From contig OZ252236.1 of assembly GCA_965249455.1 (NCBI GenBank), forward strand, positions 3,906,001 through 3,970,000: a DNA stretch of 64,000 nucleotides. The letters are read 5' to 3'. The notes below the pieces were generated by a model, which saw only the letters and a list, made by a program, of their open reading frames with translations, searched no databases and was not told the origin of the DNA. Positions 9,601-17,748 of this stretch are shown here, one piece after another (the stretch's first letter is position 1; the number at the start of each line of letters is the position of its first letter). Position numbers and translations under genes: made by a program. Origin of the DNA: Jiulongibacter sp024742395. GTDB taxonomy: Bacteria; Bacteroidota; Bacteroidia; Cytophagales; Spirosomataceae.

Positions 9601-9760
9601 TGCCTCAGGAGCCGGTGAAATAGGTAACCGTACCATTGGCTCAGCTACTGTTGGTGGAATGCTCATAGGTACTCTTTTCGGTGTAATTGTGATCCCTGGC
9701 CTGTATGTAGTATTTGCTTCATTATCAGATAAATTCAGTAAACAGACTTCAGACGCTTAA
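6632..9760 (+). CDS. RND multidrug efflux permease, HAE1 family (AcrB-like)
   Basis: 1042-residue inner membrane proton/drug antiporter of full family length, with two repeats of six transmembrane segments and two large periplasmic loops. N-terminal FIHRPVLSIVISVLIVLIG and QLPVTQYPDIAPP are typical of HAE1 pumps. TM4 reads AIGIVVDNAIVVIE with Asp409-Asn410, where AcrB has Asp407-Asp408. The TM10 Lys is present in GILGKNAILIVEF. It works with the adaptor upstream and the outer membrane channel 3 bp downstream. The substitution at the second TM4 aspartate is notable but may be normal for this Bacteroidetes subfamily. Confidence 0.96.
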   Translation: MFQKFIHRPVLSIVISVLIVLIGTISLFQLPVTQYPDIAPPEVNVTTKFTGANADAVVKAVITPLERAINGVPGMSYMSSVSGNDGTGVIQIIFKAGVDPDVAAVNVQNRVTSVIDELPEEAIRAGVIVEKVQNSMLMYLNILSEDKELDEKFLYNFVDINVLKELKRIEGVGFAELLGSRDYAMRVWLKPDKMQMYNISADEVIERLKKQNVEAAPGKIGESSGKTSQTLQYVLRYTGKINSQKGYEDLVIKSNPEGDILRLKDIADVEFDSQDYDVLSKENGKPSGSIMIKQRPGSNAKDVIENIKTRMAELKESSFPPGMDYTIGYDVSAFLDASIEVVLHTLFEAFLLVALVIFIFLQDFRSTIIPVLAVPVSLIGTFFFMQMLGFSLNLITLFALVLAIGIVVDNAIVVIEAVHAKMKQKHLKPLEATEEAMSEISGAIIAITLVMAAVFIPVAFMQGSSGIFYRQFSLTMAVAIVLSGVTALTLTPALCGLFLKETHGTKKGLLAKFFDGFNRWYDGLSGGYQKLLGIIANRTVITFGVLIIFCAGAGLTAGLVPAGFIPEEDQGAFYANITTPSGATLERTEKVVDEVQALANSMDEVSTVSSLAGFSTVSDGTGSIYGMNLISLKSWKDRKRSDKEIIEDLTMKAKHIKDATIEFFTPPPVPGYGNSSGFELRLLNRSGSEDISDLQEAADNFVEELNKRPEIVNAFTTFNARFPQFMLDIDEDKAAQKGITAENAMSNLQTLVGSEYATNFIRFGQMYKVMVQSLPEYRAQPEDLLKLTVKNDAGELVPYSSFISLKKVYGTEQLTRYNMYPSAMINGQPAPGFSSGQAIEAIKEVAAEKLPKTFTYDWAGASRDQANAGNETIIIFVICLLFVYLILAAQYESFLLPMPILLSLPIGIFGALFFLLILGLENNIYAQISMVMLIGILGKNAILIVEFAVLIREQQKLSPLKAAIEAATARLRPILMTSFAFIAGLVPLMLASGAGEIGNRTIGSATVGGMLIGTLFGVIVIPGLYVVFASLSDKFSKQTSDA

Positions 9761-9763
9761 AAC

Positions 9764-11182
9764 ATGAAACAGCTTATTAAATTTCTTTGTCTTCTACTGG
9801 TTTTGACTGGGTGCAAGACACAAAAAATTGACTTTACTATACCTCAGAAAACCCTGCCAAAGAGTTTTAAAATTGGCGATGCGTCTAATACCATTGCCGA
9901 GATAGACTGGCATCATTATTTTTCTGATCCGCATTTAATAAAGTTGATTGATACGGCTTTGGCCAGTAACCCGGACTTACAGATTGCACTGCAAAGAGTA
10001 GAGTACTCAAAAGCAGGCCTGTTAAGTGCCCGTGGAGCATTAAAGCCCACAGTTTCGGCTCAGCTAAGCCCTGCAGTCCGTAAATACGGACTGTACACAA
10101 TGGATGGAGCCGGGAATGTCTCTACAGACATTTTGCCGGATAAAATGGTGCCTGAGCATCTTCCAGATTTCTACCTTGGACTACAGTCTTCCTGGGAAAT
10201 AGATATTTGGAAAAAGCTAAGAAACCGTGAAAGAGCAGCATTTAGTAATTATTTAGCCAGCTCTGAGGGAATTAATTTTGCTAAAACCACGCTGATTACA
10301 CAGGTAGCCCTTGCCTATTACGATCTTATTGCTCTGGATAACGAACTCGAGTTCCTTACTGAAACCATTCTCAATCAGGAACAAGTATTAGAAGTGATTA
10401 AATACCATAAAGAAGCAGGAAGAGCAAATGAGCTGATGGTTCAGCAGTTTAAAGCTCAGCAATTGAATACTCAAACGCTTCAAAGACAGGTAATTCAAAG
10501 CATAAATGAGGCTGAAAATAAAATAAACTTTCTCTTAGGGAGATACCCGCAGCCTATTGAAAGAAGTAAGGCTGAACTTTATAGAAATGTACCTGAGATC
10601 ATAGAAGCTGGCATTCCTTCGCAATTATTGCTTCACCGTCCAGATGTACGTGCAGCAAATTACCGTCTGCAAGCAGCCCGCTTTGATGTAAAAGCAGCGA
10701 ATGCTGAATTCCTGCCAAGGATCACCTTATCTGCCGGTTTGGGGTATCAGGCATTTAATCCAAAATATTTGTTGAACACACCGGCTTCAATTGCCTATTC
10801 CTTGGTAGGAGGACTAATGGCACCACTAGTCAATAAAAATGCCATTCAGGCCAAATTTGATATGGCTAAGTCATCCCAAATAATGGCTATGTATGAATAC
10901 CAAAAAGCAATAATTGGAGGATATACCGAAGTGGTCAACGAACTGTCAAGAATAAATGCTTTGGCTGAAATTAGTAAACTAAAAACGGCTCAAAGTCAGG
11001 TTTTGGAAGCCTCAGTATCTACCTCAAATGAACTATACAGTGCTGCCAAAGCAACGTATCTGGAGGTCCTGGTTGCTCAGCAAAATGCACTTTATGCCAA
11101 GCTGGAAATGGTAAATGCTCATAAAATGCAACTCACTGCCTCTGTGAATATCTACAGGGCTTTAGGTGGCGGTTGGAAATAA
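9764..11182 (+). CDS. TolC-like outer membrane efflux lipoprotein (NodT family)
   Basis: 472-residue outer membrane channel subunit. It has a lipoprotein signal with lipobox L-T-G-C (Cys17) and the duplicated helical-hairpin architecture: DWHHYFSDPHLIKLID near the N-terminus, then long amphipathic helices, then PSQLLLHRPDVRAANYRL, the highly conserved second-repeat motif of NodT/OprM proteins. The trimer would form the exit duct for the pump encoded just upstream. The stop lies 32 bp from the convergent EutC gene. No strong terminator was found in that gap. Confidence 0.95.
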   Translation: MKQLIKFLCLLLVLTGCKTQKIDFTIPQKTLPKSFKIGDASNTIAEIDWHHYFSDPHLIKLIDTALASNPDLQIALQRVEYSKAGLLSARGALKPTVSAQLSPAVRKYGLYTMDGAGNVSTDILPDKMVPEHLPDFYLGLQSSWEIDIWKKLRNRERAAFSNYLASSEGINFAKTTLITQVALAYYDLIALDNELEFLTETILNQEQVLEVIKYHKEAGRANELMVQQFKAQQLNTQTLQRQVIQSINEAENKINFLLGRYPQPIERSKAELYRNVPEIIEAGIPSQLLLHRPDVRAANYRLQAARFDVKAANAEFLPRITLSAGLGYQAFNPKYLLNTPASIAYSLVGGLMAPLVNKNAIQAKFDMAKSSQIMAMYEYQKAIIGGYTEVVNELSRINALAEISKLKTAQSQVLEASVSTSNELYSAAKATYLEVLVAQQNALYAKLEMVNAHKMQLTASVNIYRALGGGWK

Positions 11183-11214
11183 AAACAAGGATTTTCCAAA
11201 ATAGAGGTCAAACG

Positions 11215-11955
11215 TTAGCTTATCAAAGACTTTAAGTCAACCTTCAGACCCACTCCACTCATTTTCAGATGAAAAGATTGAATTATTAAAAATTTTAAAA
11301 TCAGAGCGGCCTGAAAATCTTTCAGGCCGTTTTGATGTATATTAGAAATACAATTTCTTTTCTCATCCGTAAAACCTGATCTGGGATTAAAGGTAGTGTA
11401 AATTCCCATGCTCTCGGGCGAAGAAAGTCCGGGTCGCTCACCTATGAATACCGCCACAAATTTCGCATTAAATAATTCTGCCACTTCATCTCCTATAGCC
11501 ACTCTACCTTGTTCTACCAAGGCCACGGAGAGTGTGAATTGATCTCTAATTTCAGGTATCAAAATATTTAAGACTTCAATGGCATTATTATTAACCGCAG
11601 AGGCTGATAACCCATCAGTTATTACAAAGAGGATATCTGTAGGAGGGTATATTTGTCTACTATTGGAAATACCCAGACGCTTTCCAAAATCAGGTCTGAC
11701 CAAATATTGATTTCTATCCTTTACCTTACTTCTGAATTCGAATACTTCCAGATTTAACCCTTCGGCAATTCGTTTCTTTAGGTCCTCTGTATCTAATTCC
11801 GTGTAAATCGCATCTTTTGCTTTGGCATGTGCTAATTTCAGTGCCAAAACCTCTTCTAATGGCATGGCATTTCCAATACTACCCAAACCAATACGAGCAT
11901 TGGTAAACACTTTTAGCCTTCTCCAGGCATCTGTAAGTTTTAAATCTTGTTTCAT
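11215..11955 (-). CDS. eutC: Ethanolamine ammonia-lyase small subunit
   Basis: 246-residue EutC. It pairs with EutB to form the adenosylcobalamin-dependent enzyme that splits ethanolamine into acetaldehyde and ammonia. Visible family features are the N-terminal TNARIGLGSIGNAMPLEEVL, the central FVITDGLSASAVNNNA, and the VAVFIGERPGLSSPESMG and FNPRSGFTDEKRNCISNIH stretches that contribute to cobalamin binding and subunit contact. It starts inside the end of eutB with a 4-bp ATGA-type overlap, which implies translational coupling. Confidence 0.95.
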   Translation of the reverse strand: MKQDLKLTDAWRRLKVFTNARIGLGSIGNAMPLEEVLALKLAHAKAKDAIYTELDTEDLKKRIAEGLNLEVFEFRSKVKDRNQYLVRPDFGKRLGISNSRQIYPPTDILFVITDGLSASAVNNNAIEVLNILIPEIRDQFTLSVALVEQGRVAIGDEVAELFNAKFVAVFIGERPGLSSPESMGIYTTFNPRSGFTDEKRNCISNIHQNGLKDFQAALILKFLIIQSFHLKMSGVGLKVDLKSLIS

Positions 11956-13322
11956 ATGGCATTCAATAGCTTCCTCGCGGCCTGAGAGTCAATCTTTACC
12001 CCTCTTTCATCTATAATCCCCATTTTCTGAAGCCATAGTTCGAACTCTGGAGCTGGCCTTTTACTTAAAACATTTCTAAGATAAAGAGCATCATGAAATG
12101 AGGTAGACTGATAATTTAACATGATATCGTCTGTGCCGGGTACGCCCATAAAGAAATTACAACCGGCTACGCCCAAAAGTGTCATCAGATTATCCATATC
12201 ATCCTGATCTGCCTCAGCATGGTTAGTATAGCAAACATCTACGCCCATTGGTAAACCCATCATCTTTCCACAAAAATGATCTTCCAGCCCAGCCCTCGTT
12301 ATTTGTTTGCCATCGAATAGGTATTCCGGCCCAATAAACCCGACAACAGAGTTGACTAAAAAAGGATCAAATTTTCTGGCCACTGCATAGGCTCTAACCT
12401 CCATAGTCTGCTGGTCTACACCATGGTGAGCATTTGCCGAAAGAGCAGAGCCCTGTCCGGTCTCAAAATACATAACCTGATTTCCTACCGTTCCTCGTTC
12501 TAGATCCTTTGCAGCCTCATAGGCCTCTGAAAGAATATTAAGATTGATGCCGAAAGATTCATTCGCCGCCTGAGACCCCGCAATGGATTGAAAGACTAAA
12601 TCCAGAGGAGTTTCTTTAATTATTTCCATGGCTGTAGTCACATGACATAAGACACAACTCTGGGTCGGTATCTCATATTTTGTTCTTAGATCCTCTAACA
12701 GCCAAAGAAGTTTACTTGCCATCTCAGGACTATCTGTGGCCGGGTTTATTCCAATGACCGCATCTCCACATCCATAAAGTAAACCATCTATGGTACTCGC
12801 TAAAATACCTTTCGGATCATCTACCGGATGATTCGGCTGTAATCGTATTGCCAGATGCCCTTTCAGGCCTAGGGTATTTCGAAATTGACTTATGACCTGA
12901 ATTTTAGAAGCTACACTAATCAAATCCTGATTTCTCATCAGCTTAGACACAGCTGATATCATTTCAGGAGTAAAAGCCATTTTCATTTTATTAATCTTCT
13001 CACCAGTAGCCTCATTGCTTAGCAACCAATCTCTTAAACCACCGACTGTGAAGTGTGCCACTGACCTAAAAAGTTCTTTGTCATGTGAATCAGAAATTAG
13101 TCTGCTTACTTCATCCTTTTCAACACTTATTAGTGCCTCATTTAAAAAAGTGGATAATGGGAGCTCGCTTAAAGCATACTGAGCGGCTATTCTTTGCGTA
13201 TTATTTTGGGCAGCTATGCCTGCAAGCTCATCACCAGACCTCAGCGGACTGGCTTTCGCCAGAAGGTCTTTAAGGTCTTTAAAAAGATAATTCTCGTGAC
13301 CCAGCGTATAGCGGTAACTCAT
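11952..13322 (-). CDS. eutB: Ethanolamine ammonia-lyase large subunit
   Basis: 456-residue TIM-barrel catalytic subunit, close to the length of enterobacterial EutB. The start MSYRYTLGHENYLF is preferred over an in-frame ATG nine codons upstream that would overlap the permease gene. With it, eutB begins 1 bp after the permease stop. Family stretches seen are FTVGGLRDWLLSNEATG, LAIRLQPNHPVDDP, GDAVIGINPATDSP, YFETGQGSALSANAHHG and MGVDVCYTNHAEADQDDMD. It should require adenosylcobalamin. No eutA reactivase, cobalamin adenosyltransferase or microcompartment shell gene is in the window. Confidence 0.96.
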   Translation of the reverse strand: MSYRYTLGHENYLFKDLKDLLAKASPLRSGDELAGIAAQNNTQRIAAQYALSELPLSTFLNEALISVEKDEVSRLISDSHDKELFRSVAHFTVGGLRDWLLSNEATGEKINKMKMAFTPEMISAVSKLMRNQDLISVASKIQVISQFRNTLGLKGHLAIRLQPNHPVDDPKGILASTIDGLLYGCGDAVIGINPATDSPEMASKLLWLLEDLRTKYEIPTQSCVLCHVTTAMEIIKETPLDLVFQSIAGSQAANESFGINLNILSEAYEAAKDLERGTVGNQVMYFETGQGSALSANAHHGVDQQTMEVRAYAVARKFDPFLVNSVVGFIGPEYLFDGKQITRAGLEDHFCGKMMGLPMGVDVCYTNHAEADQDDMDNLMTLLGVAGCNFFMGVPGTDDIMLNYQSTSFHDALYLRNVLSKRPAPEFELWLQKMGIIDERGVKIDSQAARKLLNAI

Positions 13323-13323
13323 T

Positions 13324-14643
13324 TTACTTTTTTTGAATAACAAAAACATAGACTAAGCTGCAAGCCACAAAAATCAAAAAGGAAGTAAATTGCAGATAGA
13401 CAAATGCTAACACACAAATTAGTGAAATGAAAGCAGCAAGCCACGCATTGGCAGAAGAAAAGTATGAATTAAAAGAGACATGGGCGTAAGTACCTTCCGC
13501 AAGGGTTTGCCTGATAGATGTATCTGCCTTTCTCCTCAATTTTATCAAAGAAATACTCACTGCCAAATACATACAAACTGCCCCAAAGACTGAAAGTTCA
13601 ATCAAAAAACCGGTACCACTGCTCCAAACTGCGAGCAAACTTATTAGCAGTACAAGTCCGGAAGCAAGAACTCTTTTTGAAGCGAATCGAGCAGAAAACT
13701 GTGGCATTAAGGGTTCTAACTGGGTAGTGGCAGCCAGTGCAATACCTTGTAGAGAAGCCAGAAGACCGAAAAGTCCTATAAAGGTAAATATCTGAACCAA
13801 AATATGGCCTTTTCCTAAAATCAAGGCCATAGAGGCCGGCATTGGATGGTTTTCTTCCAAAATACTTAAACTCGCCGGATTGCTCCAGTCAATGCCGCCA
13901 GCTGCTAATGTCAATACTAACACGGCAAGAATAAAGAGTGTGAAAAATGCCAGATTGTAACCTAAGCTAATCTTTTTCCTGAAGTTATTTTTTTGAATAT
14001 CAGGAGTCATGAGCGAAATTCCTTCAATAGCCAGAAAAAGCCATATAGCGTATGGTATTGACTGAATAAAGGATTCAAAAGACATATTACCAAAAGCATT
14101 TGAGGCGAAATTCTCCAATTTAAAAGAACTTATAACAGCTCCTTGATATAAGAAAAGCTCAGCAATGGCCATGAGGGTCAAAATAGTCAGGAACCTAACT
14201 CCAATGTGAACTTCAAAGAGATTAATGACTGAAAAGGCTACCAGAAAAAGCGTAGCAATCCAAGGAGCTAATGAAAGATCTCCAATCAAAAAGCCCAAAT
14301 ATTCTCCTAAGGAACTGGCAATGGCCGGAGTAGCGAACAGAAACTCAAATAAAACTGCCAATACAATAAAAGCACCTGCATTCTTACCAAAGGCAAATTC
14401 AACGTATTCATGGGGTCCCTTTACGTTTGGGTACACACATGCGAGCTCTATTAAACTCTGAACCAAACCAAAATACATAATGGCAGCTACAAAAACCGGT
14501 AAATAAAACCAATTGGGTCCGGTAATAGCCCAGCCAAGATTCCAGCCAAAAGACTCGCCGGAAATAACCATGCCTACACCTATTGCCCAAATAGAAAAAA
14601 CACCAATCTTCTTATTAATTACCTTAGTTTCTGTAGGAATCAT
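13324..14643 (-). CDS. Ethanolamine permease (APC superfamily)
   Basis: 439-residue inner membrane amino acid/polyamine/organocation transporter with about 12 transmembrane segments. The N-terminal IWAIGVGMVISGESFGWNLG and the VYPNVKGPHEYVEFAFG region resemble ethanolamine permeases (Eat type). Being first in an operon with eutB and eutC supports ethanolamine as substrate. The start at 14643 is preferred because the next upstream ATG (14703) adds 20 residues with no membrane-protein character and overlaps the likely promoter. A 13-bp direct repeat lies just upstream. Confidence 0.9.
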   Translation of the reverse strand: MIPTETKVINKKIGVFSIWAIGVGMVISGESFGWNLGWAITGPNWFYLPVFVAAIMYFGLVQSLIELACVYPNVKGPHEYVEFAFGKNAGAFIVLAVLFEFLFATPAIASSLGEYLGFLIGDLSLAPWIATLFLVAFSVINLFEVHIGVRFLTILTLMAIAELFLYQGAVISSFKLENFASNAFGNMSFESFIQSIPYAIWLFLAIEGISLMTPDIQKNNFRKKISLGYNLAFFTLFILAVLVLTLAAGGIDWSNPASLSILEENHPMPASMALILGKGHILVQIFTFIGLFGLLASLQGIALAATTQLEPLMPQFSARFASKRVLASGLVLLISLLAVWSSGTGFLIELSVFGAVCMYLAVSISLIKLRRKADTSIRQTLAEGTYAHVSFNSYFSSANAWLAAFISLICVLAFVYLQFTSFLIFVACSLVYVFVIQKK

Positions 14644-14657
14644 GCTGAATTTATAAG

Positions 14658-14721
14658 TTGGCAGAAAATTTATGGAAAGTTTGTCTAGGCAAAAAGAAAC
14701 CATTGATCTTGGCAGAAAATT
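14658..14721. repeat. Two 13-bp direct repeats upstream of the ethanolamine operon
   Basis: TTGGCAGAAAATT occurs at 14658-14670 and again at 14709-14721, exactly 51 bp apart start to start (about five helical turns). Both copies lie in the promoter-proximal region of the permease-eutB-eutC operon. This could be a paired regulator site; no known consensus was recognised. Confidence 0.5.
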
Positions 14722-14853
14722 ACTATAAATAGTCTAGCTAATTCTTGCTTTAGGTATGAAATGCTTTGATTTTTAAATACATACATTTATTTAAACCTCT
14801 GATCTTTTAAGAAGAATGTGTAGTTTAGAAGCTATTAATCAACTATCTGTAAA

Positions 14854-15225
14854 ATGAAACTAGGAGCCTTCTCAATAAGTTTAGCCGTAAAGAATATTAC
14901 CGTATCCAAGGCCTTTTATGAAAAACTAGGTTTCAGTGTCTTCGCAGGAGACATTGAAAGAAAGTACCTGATAATGAAAAATGAAGACACGCTTATTGGC
15001 CTTTTTGAAGGTATGTTTGAGAACAATATTCTCACTTTTAATCCGGGTTGGGATCAAAGTGCCAATGCACTCGATAGCTTTGACGATGTGAGAAATATCC
15101 AAAAAAGCCTTAAAAATCAAGGCATAAGCTTGAATCAGGAAGCAGATGAAAATACAGAAGGGCCCGCAAGTATTACTTTTATTGACCCTGATGGAAATGC
15201 TATTCTCATTGACCAGCACCGCTGA
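14854..15225 (+). CDS. VOC family (glyoxalase/bleomycin-resistance fold) protein
   Basis: 123 residues, one vicinal-oxygen-chelate domain with two beta-alpha-beta-beta-beta modules: residues 1-55 (ISLAVKNITVSKAFYEKLGFSVF) and about 60-123, ending ITFIDPDGNAILIDQHR. The closing DPDGN...Q pattern is typical. Members are metal-dependent isomerases, dioxygenases or resistance proteins; this subgroup has no assigned substrate. It is divergent from the ethanolamine operon and alone on its strand. Confidence 0.9.
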   Translation: MKLGAFSISLAVKNITVSKAFYEKLGFSVFAGDIERKYLIMKNEDTLIGLFEGMFENNILTFNPGWDQSANALDSFDDVRNIQKSLKNQGISLNQEADENTEGPASITFIDPDGNAILIDQHR

Positions 15226-15326
15226 TAACATAATTACGGCTTCTGCCTCGTCCATACTAAGGAGATCAATGCTCATAATTTACAGGCAATAGGTCTACTC
15301 CTTTCCAAACTTTCATACCAAAGTGT

Positions 15327-15334
15327 TACTTTTG
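15327..15334 (+). promoter_or_regulatory. Bacteroidetes -7 box upstream of the TIM-barrel lipoprotein gene
   Basis: TACTTTTG matches TAnnTTTG 22 bases before the ATG at 15357. A clear TTG -33 element is not present at the expected distance. Confidence 0.4.
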
Positions 15335-15356
15335 ATTTTTAAATAAAACGTAACCT

Positions 15357-16352
15357 ATGAAAAAACAAACCCTTTTGTTCTTAGCACTTTTTATGAGTTT
15401 TGGTTTATTCCTAAGCTCGTGTAACTCAGCTTCGGAGGAAGAAACTTCGACTGAAGAAACTCCTGAATTAAACATTTCACTGGCTCAGTGGTCTTTACAT
15501 AAAAGCTTCTTTGGCGATGCACTTAATGGCAACTGGCAGGAGTTCGGCCGTCTGTTAATGGAAAACCCTGATTCGCTTTTGCAAGGCAGCCTTAATCCGG
15601 TGGATTTTCCTGCTATTGCAGCCAGCTATGGTGTAAATACTATTGAACTGGTTAACACTTTTTATTTCAGCAAAGCCAATGATATGGAGTTCTGGGCTGA
15701 CTTTAAGAAAAGATGTGATGATGCCGGTGTTTCTGTAGGCCTTATCATGTGTGATGCCTTGGGTAACCTGGGAGATGCCGATTCGGTGGCTCGTCAAAAA
15801 GCCGTTGAAAACCACCATGCCTGGGTAGATATTGCAAAATTCCTTGGTGCAGAAACTATCCGTGTAAATGCTGCCGGAGAGGGAACTGCCGAAGAAGTAG
15901 CGGCTAATGCTGTTCAAGGCCTTAAGACACTTGGACAATATGCAGCCTCGAAAGGTATTAATGTCGTAGTAGAGAATCATGGCGGTTATTCTTCAGATGG
16001 ATCATGGCTGGCAGGAGTTATGGCAGCTGTAGATATGGAGAATGTAGGTACACTTCCGGATTTCGGTAATTTCTGCATGGAAAGAACGGCGGATGGCTGT
16101 GCCAAAGAATATGATCGTTATAAAGGGATAGCAGAATTAATGCCTTATGCCAAAGGAGTTTCGGCCAAAACACATGTTTTTGACGAGAATGGCAACGAAG
16201 CCGAAATGGATTATGCACGTATCATGAAAATTGTAAAAGATGCAGGCTTTAAAGGCAATGTTGGTATTGAATATGAAGGTACCGAGCTTTCAGAAGATGA
16301 AGGAATAAAAGCAACAAAAGCTTTATTAGATAAAGTTATAGCCGAGCTATAA
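15357..16352 (+). CDS. Sugar phosphate isomerase/epimerase-like TIM-barrel lipoprotein
   Basis: 331 residues. The signal ends in the lipobox L-S-S-C (Cys22), followed by an acidic Ser/Glu linker, so the protein is lipid-anchored outside the cytoplasm. The rest is a xylose isomerase-like (AP endonuclease 2) barrel: ISLAQWSLHKSFF, the central VENHHAWVDIAKFLGAETIRVN, NVVVENHGGYSSDG with probable metal-binding Glu and His, DFGNF, and GNVGIEYEGTELSEDEG. Exported members are frequent in Bacteroidetes sugar-related loci, with unknown reactions. No sugar-catabolic neighbours are seen. The gene is closed by a hairpin terminator. Confidence 0.9.
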   Translation: MKKQTLLFLALFMSFGLFLSSCNSASEEETSTEETPELNISLAQWSLHKSFFGDALNGNWQEFGRLLMENPDSLLQGSLNPVDFPAIAASYGVNTIELVNTFYFSKANDMEFWADFKKRCDDAGVSVGLIMCDALGNLGDADSVARQKAVENHHAWVDIAKFLGAETIRVNAAGEGTAEEVAANAVQGLKTLGQYAASKGINVVVENHGGYSSDGSWLAGVMAAVDMENVGTLPDFGNFCMERTADGCAKEYDRYKGIAELMPYAKGVSAKTHVFDENGNEAEMDYARIMKIVKDAGFKGNVGIEYEGTELSEDEGIKATKALLDKVIAEL

Positions 16353-16369
16353 GAATTGAGATACTCCTC

Positions 16370-16407
16370 AAATGCCCTGAAATACCTCAGTTTTTCAGGG
16401 CATTTTT
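16370..16407 (+). terminator. Rho-independent terminator after the TIM-barrel lipoprotein gene
   Basis: The stem AAATGCCCTGAA (from 16370) pairs with TTCAGGGCATTT (to about 16405) around a short loop and runs into a T-rich tail. Confidence 0.8.
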
Positions 16408-16482
16408 ATTTGCGATCCGGTCAGGTATTAGCTTCAATACCATAAAAATGAACTAGCTTTGAGAATTACCCCACCCCATAAA

Positions 16483-17046
16483 ATGGAAAATTTTCAGTCT
16501 TTTCTCGCTGCCAACTTCGAATTCAACCCTGAAGAAACGCAACAGATTCTCAATTGTTTCGAAAAGAAGACGCTTAAAAAAGGGGCATATTTCCTAACAG
16601 AAGGTCAATACTGTAAAACCGTAGCTTTTGTAGAAAAAGGCGGTTTCTTTTTTTATCAATTAATGGATGGCGAGGAAAAAGTTTGCGACTTTGCCTTTGA
16701 GGGGGACTGGATATCACAATACAAGAGCCTCATAAATAATTTACCCTCTGAACTCAGCATAAAAGCACTAGTAGATTCAGAAATCTATTGGCTGGATGCC
16801 ACAGCAATGGATAAGCTCTCAGACAAGGTCCCCAAAGTTTTAATAATCAGAACTAAGCTTGCAGAACAGTATTTTACTCAATCTGCCGAAAGAGCTGATA
16901 AACTGGCTACACTCAAAGCTGAAGAACGATACCAATGGCTTTTGGATAGCCATCCCAAGATTCACCAGCGGGTACCTCAGTATTACATAGCCAGTTATTT
17001 GGGTATAAAACCACAATCTCTTAGCAGAATCAGGGCGGTAAAATAA
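16483..17046 (+). CDS. Crp/Fnr family transcriptional regulator
   Basis: 187 residues from the ATG at 16483. An in-frame TTG at 16459 would add eight residues and is less likely. Residues about 15-115 form the cyclic-nucleotide-type beta-roll (LKKGAYFLTEGQYCKTVAFVEKG), and the C-terminus holds a short HTH (YYIASYLGIKPQSLSRIRA). The length fits the compact Bacteroidetes Crp/Fnr type that often lacks the canonical cAMP-contacting residues. A perfect palindrome lies between this gene and the membrane protein gene 86 bp downstream, which is a plausible target. Confidence 0.9.
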   Translation: MENFQSFLAANFEFNPEETQQILNCFEKKTLKKGAYFLTEGQYCKTVAFVEKGGFFFYQLMDGEEKVCDFAFEGDWISQYKSLINNLPSELSIKALVDSEIYWLDATAMDKLSDKVPKVLIIRTKLAEQYFTQSAERADKLATLKAEERYQWLLDSHPKIHQRVPQYYIASYLGIKPQSLSRIRAVK

Positions 17047-17061
17047 TTGCTACTTCATTTG

Positions 17062-17075
17062 TTCACATTTGTGAA
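17062..17075. promoter_or_regulatory. Perfect palindrome, candidate Crp/Fnr-type operator
   Basis: TTCACA-TT-TGTGAA is a 6+6 bp perfect inverted repeat 57 bp before the next ATG. A weak -7 box (CACCTTTG at 17098-17105) would put the palindrome about 42 bp upstream of transcription start, the classic distance of a class II activator site. The start point is estimated, not observed. Confidence 0.5.
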
Positions 17076-17131
17076 TGGATGCAAATTCTGCTTCACTCAC
17101 CTTTGTATCATTAGTTTAACTAAAAATACGC

Positions 17132-17716
17132 ATGATACAATTGATCCAAAAATTCAGAAATGCTTCATTTAAGAATCAGTCGCTTTTAACTGGTTTATCA
17201 CTTGCTCTATATTTTTTAAGCAGCAGAATACTTGAAAAGAGTTATACCGCCTCAAAATTCCCGGTACCATATTTTGTGCAACAAACCTCCTTTGATTCTT
17301 TAAAAATGAAAGAATGGTATGCGTTTATGATAGACCAGAACACTTTTGGTATCTATTTTAGAACACAGCTCATAGATTTCCTTTTCATTGCTTCTGTAAT
17401 TATTGCTGGTTTTTGTTTGTGGACACTCATTGCCCGTGTATTCAAATCAGCTCCAAGACTGTTTAATCTCGCTAATGTTCTTGCTTTTGCACTTCCCATG
17501 GCCGGAGCATTTGATATTTTGGAGAACATTGTCACCTTGTTTATGATGGCAAACCCACATCATTTTCATGATTTTCTGGTAATTCCATATTCTTCCTTCG
17601 CTCTATTAAAATTTGCCTGTTGGGCTATAGGAATTGTTGGCTTAGGCGTTTTGCTTATGGTTTACCCAATAATTCGTTGGTTAAATCAGAAAAATAGGAT
17701 TAAAGCAATTCCATAG
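17132..17716 (+). CDS. Four-helix integral membrane protein of unknown function
   Basis: 194 residues, not assigned to a family. Hydrophobic segments lie at about residues 18-32, 77-101, 107-130 and 145-175. The N-terminal soluble stretch and the extracytoplasmic segment (SKFPVPYFVQQTSFDSLKMK) are moderately polar. The C-terminus is basic. It lies directly downstream of the Crp/Fnr gene with a palindrome between them, suggesting regulatory linkage. No catalytic motif was seen. Confidence 0.75.
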   Translation: MIQLIQKFRNASFKNQSLLTGLSLALYFLSSRILEKSYTASKFPVPYFVQQTSFDSLKMKEWYAFMIDQNTFGIYFRTQLIDFLFIASVIIAGFCLWTLIARVFKSAPRLFNLANVLAFALPMAGAFDILENIVTLFMMANPHHFHDFLVIPYSSFALLKFACWAIGIVGLGVLLMVYPIIRWLNQKNRIKAIP

Positions 17717-17748
17717 AAACTCATCATTATACCCTACTCATATTTGCC

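Noticed and set aside
14644..14853. Cobalamin riboswitch upstream of the B12-dependent ethanolamine operon
   Set aside because: The spacer to the divergent gene is only about 210 bp and no B12-box-like or conserved riboswitch sequence was seen.
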